Positions 25,701 through 32,973 are shown, numbered from the stretch's first letter. The stretch is DNA of 64,000 nt from JACJYC01 sp964558465 (GCA_964558465.1 CAZLEF010000031.1:7654-71653); one strand, 5' to 3'. The notes: generated by a model not told the origin, from the letters alone. Program-made: numbers and translations.

Positions 25701-26112
25701 CAAGGTGACCGGCTGGTTTGGCGCCGGTCATTTCCTGGAACCAGGGCCAGTTCGTTTCCGTTTCACATGCCGAATGGACCCCTACAATCCCCCCGCCGGC
25801 CTGAACGTACCGCTGAAGATCGGCTTTCTGGAAAGTATTTAAAAAACTCCCCGAGGTATTCAAAAAAACGACCGCAGCGTACCGTTGCAGATTTTCTTCC
25901 GTAATGAATTCCGGGTTTTCGGTGGTATCGGCCACCCATCCGTTTTCAGCGGCAATTTTCAGCAGCGTTTGCTGACCGGAGGCGATGGAAACGTGCCGGG
26001 TTCCCGCCGTTTTTGAAAAGATCAGCAATTGCTCCGGTTCCGGCCCCCGGCAGGAATGGAATACCAGCAGGAGGATGAACAGGCCGGGCAGGATCAGTTT
26101 TTGCATACCCAT
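22744..26112 (-). CDS. Multidomain lipoprotein: ThuA - soluble glucose dehydrogenase - PKD - cytochrome c - CBM6
   Basis: 1122 residues from ATG 26112 (MGMQKLILPGLFILLLVFHSC, lipobox FHSC). Domains in order: ThuA-like glutamine-amidotransferase fold (about 25-235; LLIFSKTAGTRHVSI, GGGIVGVHSACE), a soluble PQQ-type sugar dehydrogenase propeller (about 250-680; HAEHGLMGITIDPDFNNNHFVYLFY), and a PKD domain (about 685-770; YIWDFGDGQLEETT). A cytochrome c with haem motif CGSCH (about 830-910) and a C-terminal carbohydrate-binding CBM6-like domain (about 970-1110) complete it. This layout is known in Bacteroidota and Planctomycetes and suggests extracytoplasmic carbohydrate oxidation. It starts 11 bp after a glycosyltransferase gene. 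Confidence 0.88.
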   Translation of the reverse strand: MGMQKLILPGLFILLLVFHSCRGPEPEQLLIFSKTAGTRHVSIASGQQTLLKIAAENGWVADTTENPEFITEENLQRYAAVVFLNTSGSFLNTFQKADLQRYVQAGGGIVGVHSACETETNWPWFQEMTGAKPAGHLEAKTGPVRIKDRKHPSTKKLPESFSWTDEWYVFQEISPDVTLLAALAVDGKELPLSWRRDFDGGRVFYTNMGHTAESFQDVNFLEHLQGGIRYAMGGNKRDYTKATVPRSPDENRFVKVPLADSVWVEPMEMAILPNLDILVIQRRGEVMIYNQETRELSLAGKLEVYHTSENPKIHAEHGLMGITIDPDFNNNHFVYLFYSPVAEEVNRLSRFVLRDKKLDPGSEKMILEFYNDRSICCHTGGSLAFGPDRLLYLSTGDNTAPTHQRKDQVHPDDYAAIDNRPEYSQFDATGRPGNTNDLQGKILRIRVNEDGSYDIPEGNLYPEGEPGTRPEVYVMGARNPFRISVDPKTGYLYWGDVGPDAEEDHPDWGSKGYDEINQTRRAGNFGWPFFIGNNAPYREYDFVNEKKGELFDPLHPVNHSPKNTGKRDLPPAQGAFIWYPYDESAEFPQLGTGGRNAMAGPVYRMADYPENTRLPAAFDGKLFIYEWMRDWIKVVALDSAGNYAGMEPFMASTRFSHPIDLEIGPDGRLYVLEYGEGWYTGNKDSGLYRIDFTTGNRPPRAKLTADRTSGGVPLPVRFSAAGSEDPDGGSLSYIWDFGDGQLEETTSAALVHTFDKVGDYRISLTAIDNKGAATRTGPLEVYAGNAAPELAIQLEGNRQFYFPGRPLKYQLAVNDQEDGKLEGNGIPAGQFELKLDYLTRTKPVLGHQTLSEIEKGKQLMEESDCGSCHKTDEKSVGPTYTEISARYQDRKDAVEYLSGKIIQGGSGVWGTSAMSAHPALKPAMAESIANYILSLAKDESRLTRLPASGVFNPDQGRKTDPRTVVVLKARYTDRGGPSARAMQSTAFLELSYPKIEAEGTQGRQNVADDALLKEDAAKTTGAQGWMSYPPCDFTGVKRIRVRYGLPEAKTAGFELSFYLDNQDGAPVATTMVGAGESSGRFYEKTLDFKAPEDGKLHTLQVKYRKVAPAEKGSLAIEGYLLE

Positions 26113-26123
26113 TTCTTCATTGA

Positions 26124-26915
26124 TTATTTGAGAACAGAAACTTCGGCGCCTTCCGGTTGCACAACCGGCGCTTTCCAATTGGTTTTTACCGGCTTTTGGA
26201 AAAAGTTATATTTGAGAATGCAGTAAATGGCCCTCAGGCCGTCGCGCCATCCGATTTTTTTTCCTTCGGCATAGGTCCGGCCGTAGTAGGATATACCGAC
26301 TTCGTAGATCCGGATATCGGGGACCCGGGCGATCCGGGCCGTCACTTCCGGTTCGAACCCAAATCGTTTTTCTTTCAGGGGGAGACTTTGGACCAGCCGG
26401 GTGTTGAACAACTTGTAACAGGTCTCCATATCCGTCAGGTTGAGGTTGGAGCACATATTCGAAATATTCGTGAGAATCCGGTTGCCGATGGAATGCCAGA
26501 AAAAAAGAATGCGGTGCGGTTTGCTTCCCATGAACCGGGAGCCATAAACCACATCGGCCATTCCGCGCAGGACGGGTACCAGCAGTTCGTTGTATTCATT
26601 GGGGTCGTATTCGAGGTCGGCATCCTGAATGATCAGGTATTCGCCCGTGGCTTTTCGGATCCCGGTATGCAGCGCCGCGCCTTTGCCCTGGTTGACCTCG
26701 TGCTCGAAATAGACGATGTTCAGGGAGGGGTTTTCCTCAATATAGTGCAGAATGGCCTCCTTTGTATGGTCTCTGGAACAATCATTCACAAGGATGATTT
26801 CCTTTTTGATCCCATTTGACAGTTCAACTTCCTTTATTTTATCCAGGATCAGGTGAATGGTCCGTTCCTCATTGTAAGCGGGAATGACAATGGAGAGTTT
26901 CGAAATTTTCATCAT
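26124..26915 (-). CDS. Family 2 glycosyltransferase (dolichol-phosphate-mannose synthase-like)
   Basis: 263 residues with a GT-A fold. It begins LSIVIPAYNEERTIHLILDKI; the nucleotide-sugar-binding EIILVNDCSRDHT and the DxD-type QDADLEYDPNEY are visible, followed by MADVVYGSRF. This is the pattern of polyprenyl-phosphate sugar transferases. No C-terminal membrane helices are present, so it is probably a soluble or peripheral enzyme on the cytoplasmic face that charges a lipid carrier. Two adjacent ATG codons (26915 and 26912) are possible starts. It sits between a polytopic membrane protein (45 bp upstream) and the ThuA/dehydrogenase gene (11 bp downstream), apparently in one operon. Confidence 0.9.
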   Translation of the reverse strand: MMKISKLSIVIPAYNEERTIHLILDKIKEVELSNGIKKEIILVNDCSRDHTKEAILHYIEENPSLNIVYFEHEVNQGKGAALHTGIRKATGEYLIIQDADLEYDPNEYNELLVPVLRGMADVVYGSRFMGSKPHRILFFWHSIGNRILTNISNMCSNLNLTDMETCYKLFNTRLVQSLPLKEKRFGFEPEVTARIARVPDIRIYEVGISYYGRTYAEGKKIGWRDGLRAIYCILKYNFFQKPVKTNWKAPVVQPEGAEVSVLK

Positions 26916-26960
26916 ATGGTTTTTAGATAATCCTGTAAAGTTTGGAAAATGGTTTGATTC

Positions 26961-28661
26961 TTACTTCTGCACCCTGAATCCTGCCTGATAGGTGGCGCCG
27001 CGCATCATCAGATTTTCTTTCGGGTAAGGTGTGCAGGGCGCCGGCAGGTTATAACACCAGATCCCCCGTGCCGGAGGCGCCGCAGGGGGAACATAGACGG
27101 TGAAATTTTTTGCACGGAAAGTATCCGGCTCTATTTTTGCCGGAACCTTCGTAATTAAAAGAAGAGAAGGTTCCGGATTGTGAATAAAGGAAATCCCGTT
27201 CCTCAGCGTCAGAACCGGGATGATGAGGATCGCAATGGGGATGAATATGCGGTGATCCGGTTTCAGGTATCTGAAGAAGGGCGCCAGGCCGTAACTCAAA
27301 ACCAGCCCAAAGCTCATCAGGAGGCAGGCCAGCCCGAACCGCGGAGCGGGCGCTTTCATAAACCAGAACAACAGGTTGACGATCAGGACAAAACACAGGG
27401 CAGCCAGCCTGAAGTCTTTCCGGAAGAGCGCAAAAAACAAAAGAACGACCGTAAAAAGATCTGCAACCATGATCCCCTGCCACTTCAGGGATCGGGTTGG
27501 CCACCACTCCCGGAACCATTCTCCGAACGGAACCGCCAGTATTTTGGGAATATCTTCAACGGCGATGTCGGCGCCGCCATGCGGCAGTCTTGCCCAACCT
27601 TCGATCAGTTCCTTTTCAAGTATCACTTCATTCATGGGGATCTTCCAGTCGACGGATAATACATCAATCTGGGGAACCGGATAAAGCAGATACCCGGATA
27701 ACAGGATGTTCCGGATCAGGAATGGCGCCAGAATGACCAACGCGGCGGAAAAAAACAGGATGACTTTTTGGGTGCGAAATATTTGGGGCAATGTAAAGAT
27801 CAGGAGTATCCCGGTAAGGATGGAACTGACCTTGAAGGTGACGGCCGTCAGGACCAGGCCCCAGAGCACCATTAATCCGGTGTTGTTCCGGTTGTCAAAT
27901 GCCGGTTCCAGGAAAAGTAAAAACGCGTAAAGCAGCAGGATCGCGGTCATCTCGTCGGTGGCCGTACCGTGAATGACCGGGAAAAATTGAAAGGTACAGA
28001 GAATTAAAAGCAGGCTGTTCAGCACAAACCAGGTCCATTTGCCTTGCTTCAGCCCCGAATGGATATTGACTATCAACCGGGTAGTAAATATCAGGAAAAA
28101 AAAGCTCAGCACCGGAAAAACAATGTATTCCCCGGAGAACCAAAGGGTGAAAACAGCCGAGGAAATAAAAAAATGAGAATTGAAGGCAAATCGCCCGTGC
28201 AAATTGCCCAGCCCCGGGACGGCAGCGTATTTTTCGATCCATTGGATCGCCTGGGCATGGTAAAACCAGACATCCGATTCCCCGAAGTCGAGTGTGACAG
28301 AAAGCAGCGATATAGTGAAAATGGAGATGATCGCCAGCTTAAACGACCAGGCCATCGCCTTCCACCCTTCGCGCAAGGTTTGAAGAATTTGAACCAGGTC
28401 CGACCGGTAACGGTATGTCAGGCCGGCGCCTGAAAGGGAGAACAAACCGGTAACGAGCCCGTTTAAAGGGCTTACAATAGAGATCATGCCGGCCAGGGTG
28501 GTGATCAGTATAAACCCGGACAGGATCAAATAATCCACACCCGTTTCATGGATAGCGCTTTTTTCTTTTTTCAGATAAGCATTCAATACCCGCAATCCGG
28601 CAATACCGAAAACCAGTGAAAGCCAGCCTGTAAACGCCCAGGACAGGAGCAATGCAACCAT
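26961..28661 (-). CDS. Polytopic membrane protein, LIC_10190-like
   Basis: 566 residues with about thirteen hydrophobic segments. The C-terminal tail (WCYNLPAPCTPYPKENLMMRG...GFRVQK) resembles proteins annotated as the LIC_10190 family, whose function is unknown. The segment LDFGESDVWFYHAQAIQWIEKYAAVPGLGNLHGRFAFNSHFF in an early loop, with Asp/Glu near a membrane helix, recalls GT-C glycosyltransferases. It is followed by a GT2 polyprenyl-phosphate sugar transferase gene, which would supply the donor. I infer a possible role in glycan assembly. A TACTTTTA box (28739-28732) is a candidate promoter. Confidence 0.7.
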   Translation of the reverse strand: MVALLLSWAFTGWLSLVFGIAGLRVLNAYLKKEKSAIHETGVDYLILSGFILITTLAGMISIVSPLNGLVTGLFSLSGAGLTYRYRSDLVQILQTLREGWKAMAWSFKLAIISIFTISLLSVTLDFGESDVWFYHAQAIQWIEKYAAVPGLGNLHGRFAFNSHFFISSAVFTLWFSGEYIVFPVLSFFFLIFTTRLIVNIHSGLKQGKWTWFVLNSLLLILCTFQFFPVIHGTATDEMTAILLLYAFLLFLEPAFDNRNNTGLMVLWGLVLTAVTFKVSSILTGILLIFTLPQIFRTQKVILFFSAALVILAPFLIRNILLSGYLLYPVPQIDVLSVDWKIPMNEVILEKELIEGWARLPHGGADIAVEDIPKILAVPFGEWFREWWPTRSLKWQGIMVADLFTVVLLFFALFRKDFRLAALCFVLIVNLLFWFMKAPAPRFGLACLLMSFGLVLSYGLAPFFRYLKPDHRIFIPIAILIIPVLTLRNGISFIHNPEPSLLLITKVPAKIEPDTFRAKNFTVYVPPAAPPARGIWCYNLPAPCTPYPKENLMMRGATYQAGFRVQK

Positions 28662-28783
28662 TTTGAAGAATCTTTAGGCTATTTCTGTATCAGGCGAGGA
28701 GGATGTATCTTGTATGTGGCGGTTGAAAAGGTAAAAGTATTATTTTTCAACATAAATGTAAATCATTCTGAAAATAAATTTAC

Positions 28784-28834
28784 AGCGCGTATAGCGATCC
28801 GATCGCTCTGAGCGATCGGATCGCTATACGCGCT
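28784..28834 (-). terminator. Perfect 24-bp inverted repeat at the rmlC stop codon, possible terminator
   Basis: Arms 28784-28807 and 28811-28834 are perfectly complementary over 24 bp, with a 3-nt loop, and the right arm runs into the stop codon of rmlC. The stem is itself built from GCGATC words. A run of Ts is weak (CTGTAAATTTATTTTC follows on the minus strand), so termination is plausible but not classical. Confidence 0.55.
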
Positions 28835-29372
28835 ACCGGTGAAGTCCAAACGCGGGCCATACCAAATCCCTGTCCGCCAGCACCATCTTCTCTGCAGGCG
28901 CCTCCCAGTCGATCTTCAGCGCCGGATCGTCAAACCGGATGCCGCCTTCGTGGGCTTTGGAATAATAATTGTCGCATTTATAGGCAAAAACAGCCGTTTC
29001 GCTGAGCACGGAATACCCATGAGCAAACCCGCGCGGGATGTACAACTGCCGTTTGTTTTCGCCGCTGAGGCGAATGCCAAACCATTGGCCGTAAGTGGGG
29101 GCGTGTTTGCGGATGTCCACAACTACATCCAGCACTTCGCCGTCGATCACCCGGACCAGCTTGGCCTGGGCATAGGGCGGAACCTGGTAATGCAGGCCCC
29201 GGAGAACACCGTAACCGGATTTGGCCTCGTTGTCTTGCACAAAATCCGTGTACACGCCGCCTTCTCCGAACCGGAGCCGGTTGAAACTCTCGAAAAAATA
29301 GCCGCGCTCATCCGGAAAAACAACCGGGTCGTAGATCAGCAAACCCTCGAACGGGGTGGTTTGAAACGGCAT
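28833..29372 (-). CDS. rmlC: dTDP-4-dehydrorhamnose 3,5-epimerase
   Basis: 179 residues, the normal length for RmlC, a cupin enzyme that epimerises dTDP-4-keto-6-deoxyglucose in dTDP-L-rhamnose synthesis. Diagnostic stretches: DERGYFFESFN, QDNEAKSGYGVLRGLHYQ (catalytic His), GEVLDVVVDIRK and YIPRGFAHGYSVLSETAVFAYKCDNYY (with the active-site Tyr region). No rmlA, rmlB or rmlD occurs in this window. A TACCTTTG promoter box lies 26 bp upstream of the ATG, so it is probably transcribed alone. The stop codon is embedded in a 24-bp perfect inverted repeat. Confidence 0.95.
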   Translation of the reverse strand: MPFQTTPFEGLLIYDPVVFPDERGYFFESFNRLRFGEGGVYTDFVQDNEAKSGYGVLRGLHYQVPPYAQAKLVRVIDGEVLDVVVDIRKHAPTYGQWFGIRLSGENKRQLYIPRGFAHGYSVLSETAVFAYKCDNYYSKAHEGGIRFDDPALKIDWEAPAEKMVLADRDLVWPAFGLHR

Positions 29373-29397
29373 CTGGACAGGTGTTGGTTTGAGGGGG

Positions 29398-29405
29398 CAA
29401 AGGTA
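29398..29405 (-). promoter_or_regulatory. -7 promoter box for rmlC
   Basis: TACCTTTG on the minus strand, a TAnnTTTG match 26 bp before the rmlC ATG. Confidence 0.6.
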
Positions 29406-29533
29406 AGAAAGCGTGCGATGAAGTCATCTTTCTTTTCCCAAAATTCGCCAGATCCAAAGCAATGGAAGAAGAAATAGCCGGCCATATCCGCAGCGGCTGG
29501 CAATAATCATCAGAAAGTTGGCCTTCGCCTGAA

Positions 29534-29566
29534 CAAAAAAAAACCGCGACCTGTTTCAGGCCGCGG
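29534..29566 (-). terminator. Rho-independent terminator of the DUF2911 gene
   Basis: On the minus strand CCGCGGCCTG-AAA-CAGGTCGCGG (one mismatch) is followed by an uninterrupted run of nine Ts, 25 bp after the stop codon of the DUF2911 gene. Confidence 0.85.
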
Positions 29567-29590
29567 CGCGGTTCTTATGGAAAGGAAGTT

Positions 29591-30466
29591 TTATTTATTC
29601 GTTTCCTTCTTCATCGTTGACCATTCTTTGATGGACTTCTCGTTCATCCGCACATAGTCGTCATTGCCGGCGGCTTTGGCCAGGTCCAGCGACTTCTGGG
29701 CGGCAGCAACGGCTTCCTTGCTCTTGCCCAGGTCAGCCAGGATCAAGGCTTCCAGGCGAACCTGCCAGAAGGCCGGTTTTTCTACGTGTGTGGCTTTCTG
29801 CACCCATTCCAGCGCCTGGTTGAGGTCTTTGCCGGCGGCGTGGTAATAAGAAGCCGCTGCAAAATAATCGCCGGGGCTCGGGCCTGCCAGCACGCGTTTG
29901 ATATCGGCCATGACGGCTTCGTCTACCGGTACCTCGATCGGAACGCCCACCCAGGTGCTTTCCCACATGATTTCGAGCACACCGCCCGTGTTGGTGAGGT
30001 TGCCGACGCTCATGGTAAAGCTTTCAATTTTGAACGGCGCCAGGCTTTCCGGTTTGGCCGTAACGGTAGCAACAGGGGTTTTTTCCAGGTATGCCCCGAA
30101 ATTGCTGGTCTCATGATTGTAAAACATCAGCGACCATTCGTTCTGGGCCGGTTTGGCCAGGACTGCGTAAGAGCCGGCCTTCAGGCTCTGACCGCCCACC
30201 TTCACGTCGGTGCTGAAAGTGATCTTGGTTGCGGAGTTTGCGCCGAGGCGCCATACTTGTCCGAAAGGTACCAGGCCGTCGGCTGCAAAGATCTTGCGGT
30301 CTTTCATGGCAGGGCGGGAGTAATTGATCGTTACATCGGTCAGGCCCACCGTTTGTTTTACCTCAGCGCCGGGGCTGGGTTGCGGCGTCCGGATCTGGGC
30401 GTTGGCCGGAAGGGCAAATACGAGTACAAGTGCAAAGGCTAGAAGGTTGTTCATCAATCGCATCAT
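29591..30466 (-). CDS. DUF2911 family secreted protein with C-terminal helical repeats
   Basis: 291 residues. A signal peptide (LLAFALVLVFALPANAQ) is followed by a DUF2911 domain with the hallmark DVTINYSRPAMKDRKIFA, LVPFGQVWRLGANSATKITFSTDVKVGGQSLKAGSYAVL and FYNHETSNFGAYL. A TPR-like helical tail runs from about 205 to 290. DUF2911 proteins are abundant in Bacteroidota and their function is unknown. The 5' leader is long, about 115 bp, and contains an array of CATGGTTT/CAGTGTTT words flanked by inverted arms, so the transcript carries a stem with a repeat loop. A clear terminator follows. Confidence 0.9.
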   Translation of the reverse strand: MMRLMNNLLAFALVLVFALPANAQIRTPQPSPGAEVKQTVGLTDVTINYSRPAMKDRKIFAADGLVPFGQVWRLGANSATKITFSTDVKVGGQSLKAGSYAVLAKPAQNEWSLMFYNHETSNFGAYLEKTPVATVTAKPESLAPFKIESFTMSVGNLTNTGGVLEIMWESTWVGVPIEVPVDEAVMADIKRVLAGPSPGDYFAAASYYHAAGKDLNQALEWVQKATHVEKPAFWQVRLEALILADLGKSKEAVAAAQKSLDLAKAAGNDDYVRMNEKSIKEWSTMKKETNK

Positions 30467-30510
30467 GTTGATTTTGGTTTAAATGGAAAATTGGATGATT
30501 TCGTTTTTTG

Positions 30511-30569
30511 TTGCATGGCTTCATGGTTTCATGGTTTCAGTGTTTCAGTGTTTCAGTGGAGCCATGCAA
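30511..30569. repeat. Octamer array flanked by perfect 10-bp inverted arms in a 5' leader
   Basis: TTCATGGT and TTCAGTGT octamers (five to six units) are enclosed by TTGCATGGCT (30511-30520) and AGCCATGCAA (30560-30569), which are perfect reverse complements. It lies between the promoter box at 30582 and the DUF2911 ATG, hence in the transcribed leader. Confidence 0.8.
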
Positions 30570-30581
30570 CCATTCAACGCG

Positions 30582-30589
30582 CAAAAGTA
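30582..30589 (-). promoter_or_regulatory. -7 promoter box for the DUF2911 gene
   Basis: TACTTTTG on the minus strand matches TAnnTTTG, about 116 bp before the start codon, implying a leader that contains the 30511-30569 array. Confidence 0.5.
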
Positions 30590-30732
30590 ACTTAGCAAAA
30601 GAACATCTTCAGCAATTTCTTTGTTCAATTATCAGAGAATGCGGTTGGTATTCCTACTAGAATGGTATTGATTAAATACTTCAACCGCAACATTCCACCC
30701 TGAAATTCGTAGAAAATGGAGGATTCCAGCGC

Positions 30733-30756
30733 CCTGGCGCCAGGTTTTTTTGTTTT
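30733..30756 (+). terminator. Terminator-like hairpin without an upstream plus-strand gene
   Basis: The palindrome CCTGGCGCCAGG (30733-30744) is followed by seven Ts, a G and five more Ts. No plus-strand coding gene lies upstream, so it either terminates a short noncoding transcript or attenuates the leader of the response regulator that starts at 30820. A GCGGTTG/CAACCGC pair (30641-30647 and 30682-30688) upstream could close a larger stem. Confidence 0.5.
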
Positions 30757-30819
30757 TACCCGGATAGCTGCGAGATACGAGGCGCCGGGCAGGTGAAAAT
30801 CCAATCAATAAAAAAATCC

Positions 30820-32106
30820 ATGCCAAACATCCTGATCATCGACGACGAACCGCCCATCCGCAGAGCCCTCAAGGATGTACTGGCGTTTGAAAAATACGAG
30901 GTTGACGAAGCCGCCGACGGGTTGGAAGGCCTCGTCAAAATCAAACAAAAGCGCTTCGATGTCATTCTGCTCGACGTCAAAATGCCCAAAATGGACGGGA
31001 TGGAGGCCCTCGACCGGATCCAGGAAATCGCTCCGGAAACGCCGGTGGTCATGATCTCCGGCCACGGTACCATCGAAACGGCTGTCGAAGCCGTCAAAAA
31101 AGGCGCCTTCGATTTTATTTCCAAACCCCTCGACCTCAACCGCCTGCTCATCACCATCCGCAATGCCCTGGACAAGGGCCATCTGATGGCCGAAACACGG
31201 TTTTTGAAAAAGCAGGTCGCCAAATCAAAAGTCCAGGACATCATCGGCGAATCCGGCCCCATCCAGCGCATCAAAGACACCATTCAACGGGTTGGGCCCA
31301 CCGAAGCGCGGGTGCTGATCACCGGCCCCAACGGCTCGGGCAAAGAACTGATCGCCCGTTGGCTGCACGAACAAAGCAATCGCTCCGCCAACCCGATCGT
31401 GGAGGTCAATTGCGCCGCCATCCCGTCCGAACTGATCGAAAGCGAGTTGTTCGGCCACGAAAAAGGGGCCTTTACTTCGGCCATCAAACAACGGCTCGGT
31501 AAATTTGAACAAGCCAACGGCGGTACGCTCTTCCTCGATGAGGTTGGCGATATGAGCCTTTCCGCACAGGCCAAAGTGCTGCGGGCGCTCCAGGAAAACC
31601 GGATCACCCGGGTGGGCGGCGACAAGGATATCCAGGTGGATGTGCGCATCCTTGCGGCAACCAACAAAAACCTGCGCGAAGAGATCGGGGCGGGCCGGTT
31701 CCGGGAAGACCTTTACCACCGCCTGGCTGTGATCATCATTCAGTCGCCGGCCCTCCGGGAAAGAAGGGAGGATATCCCCCTGCTGGTCGGCCACTTCAAC
31801 GGGTTGGTCAGCGAAGAATACGGCCTGCCGCCGAAACCCTTCTCCGCCGAAGCCCTCGAGGCGCTCTGCGGGTTGGACTGGACGGGCAATATCCGGGAAT
31901 TGCGCAATGTGGTCGAACGCCTGATCATCCTTTCCGGCGATTCGGTGGAGCTCGGCGACGTGGAAAATTTTGTCCTCCCCTCCAGCGCCGGCGCCGGCCA
32001 GTCGCTGCAATCCGTTTTCCAGCGGTTTGATGATGAGGACGACCTGCACGCCTTCATCGGGCAGGAATTTTTGAAGTATAAAAACAAAGGTTTGAAAGTC
32101 GGATAA
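30820..32106 (+). CDS. NtrC-type sigma-54 response regulator lacking a DNA-binding domain
   Basis: 428 residues from the ATG at 30820 (MPNILIIDDEPPIR); a GTG nine codons upstream is less likely. The receiver domain (1-120) has phospho-acceptor Asp52 in ILLDVKMPKMDG. The AAA+ domain (about 138-375) has Walker A GPNGSGKE (169-176), the sigma-54 contact loop as GAFTSA (216-221, canonical GAFTGA) and Walker B GGTLFLDEVGDM. The protein ends 50 residues later with FLKYKNKGLKVG, where related regulators continue into a Fis-type HTH of about 40 residues. No HTH is found in other frames downstream, so it may activate from solution or depend on a partner. The cognate kinase is not in the window. Confidence 0.9.
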   Translation: MPNILIIDDEPPIRRALKDVLAFEKYEVDEAADGLEGLVKIKQKRFDVILLDVKMPKMDGMEALDRIQEIAPETPVVMISGHGTIETAVEAVKKGAFDFISKPLDLNRLLITIRNALDKGHLMAETRFLKKQVAKSKVQDIIGESGPIQRIKDTIQRVGPTEARVLITGPNGSGKELIARWLHEQSNRSANPIVEVNCAAIPSELIESELFGHEKGAFTSAIKQRLGKFEQANGGTLFLDEVGDMSLSAQAKVLRALQENRITRVGGDKDIQVDVRILAATNKNLREEIGAGRFREDLYHRLAVIIIQSPALRERREDIPLLVGHFNGLVSEEYGLPPKPFSAEALEALCGLDWTGNIRELRNVVERLIILSGDSVELGDVENFVLPSSAGAGQSLQSVFQRFDDEDDLHAFIGQEFLKYKNKGLKVG

Positions 32107-32146
32107 ATACGTTAAGCGTTCAGAATACGACATTTGGCGATTCCGC

Positions 32147-32177
32147 TTGACCCATATGGAAGTTTTTATTAATTTTG
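32147..32177 (+). promoter_or_regulatory. Promoter of the LOG-family gene
   Basis: TTG at 32147-32149 and TAATTTTG at 32170-32177 (TAnnTTTG) are separated by 20 bp, a good Bacteroidota -33/-7 pair. The transcript would begin just before the hairpin at 32196. Confidence 0.6.
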
Positions 32178-32195
32178 CAGAACAAATGATTTTCT

Positions 32196-32231
32196 GCGAG
32201 AAGCCCGCTGTGAAAACGGCGGGCTTCTCGC
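32196..32231 (+). promoter_or_regulatory. Perfect 13-bp hairpin in the 5' leader of the LOG gene
   Basis: GCGAGAAGCCCGC (32196-32208) pairs with GCGGGCTTCTCGC (32219-32231) around a 10-nt A-rich loop, ending 16 bp before the ATG. There is no T run after it, so it is not a terminator. It would bring structure close to the ribosome entry site. Confidence 0.6.
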
Positions 32232-32247
32232 GCCTAAACCGAAACGT

Positions 32248-32973
32248 ATGATTCACAACGAGGAAAAAGTCGGCCAAAAGGCGCCGATGAAGCAGTGGGG
32301 TAAACAAGTAAAAGGAGAAAACTCCTGGACGATGTTCAAGGTCATTTCCGAATTTGTAGACGGCCTTGAAACACTCAATCACGTAGGACCCTGTGTATCC
32401 ATTTTTGGCTCCGCCCGCACCCAACCCAATCACCCGTATTATAAAAAAGCAGTGGATATCGCCCGGATGCTGACGGAGGAAGGTTACGGCGTCATTACCG
32501 GCGGCGGCCCGGGCATCATGGAAGCGGGCAATAAAGGGGCTTTCCTCACGGGCGGCAAATCGGTCGGACTGAACATCAACCTGCCCTTCGAACAAAGCCA
32601 CAATCAATTTATAGATACGGATAAGAACCTCAATTTCCGGTATTTCTTTGTCCGGAAGGTGATGTTCGTCAAATTCGCGCAGGCCTTTGTCATCCTGCCG
32701 GGGGGGTTCGGTACCATGGACGAACTCTTTGAAGTGCTCACGCTCATTCAAACCCACAGGATCAATAAGGTCCCCGTCATCCTGGTCGGGGCCGAGTTCT
32801 GGAGCGGCCTGAAAAGCTGGATCCAGAACGTGATGCTCGAAAAGGAAAACAATATCGGCCCCAAAGACCTCGACCTGCTGCCCATTACCGACGACCCGGC
32901 GGAAGTGGTCCGGATCATTTCCGATTTCTACAAGGAAAAAGAAACGGAACTGGCCCCGAATTATGAGTTGTAA
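32248..32973 (+). CDS. LOG family protein (TIGR00730-type Rossmann fold)
   Basis: 241 residues. The two diagnostic motifs are present: GGGPGIMEAGNKGAF and LPGGFGTMDELFEVLTLIQ (PGGxGTxxE). LOG proteins are nucleotide 5'-monophosphate phosphoribohydrolases, best known as cytokinin-activating enzymes in plants; in bacteria the physiological nucleotide is often unclear. The length fits the longer 'type II' group, with an extra N-terminal helix (VISEFVDGLETLNHVGPCVSIFGSARTQ). A promoter (32147-32177) and a strong leader hairpin precede it. It faces a convergent hypothetical gene whose stop is 11 bp away. Confidence 0.92.
   Translation: MIHNEEKVGQKAPMKQWGKQVKGENSWTMFKVISEFVDGLETLNHVGPCVSIFGSARTQPNHPYYKKAVDIARMLTEEGYGVITGGGPGIMEAGNKGAFLTGGKSVGLNINLPFEQSHNQFIDTDKNLNFRYFFVRKVMFVKFAQAFVILPGGFGTMDELFEVLTLIQTHRINKVPVILVGAEFWSGLKSWIQNVMLEKENNIGPKDLDLLPITDDPAEVVRIISDFYKEKETELAPNYEL

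Noticed and set aside
31225..32757. 510-codon minus-strand frame across the response regulator and LOG gene
   Set aside because: Antisense to two clear genes with strong motifs; composition is that of a codon-bias shadow.
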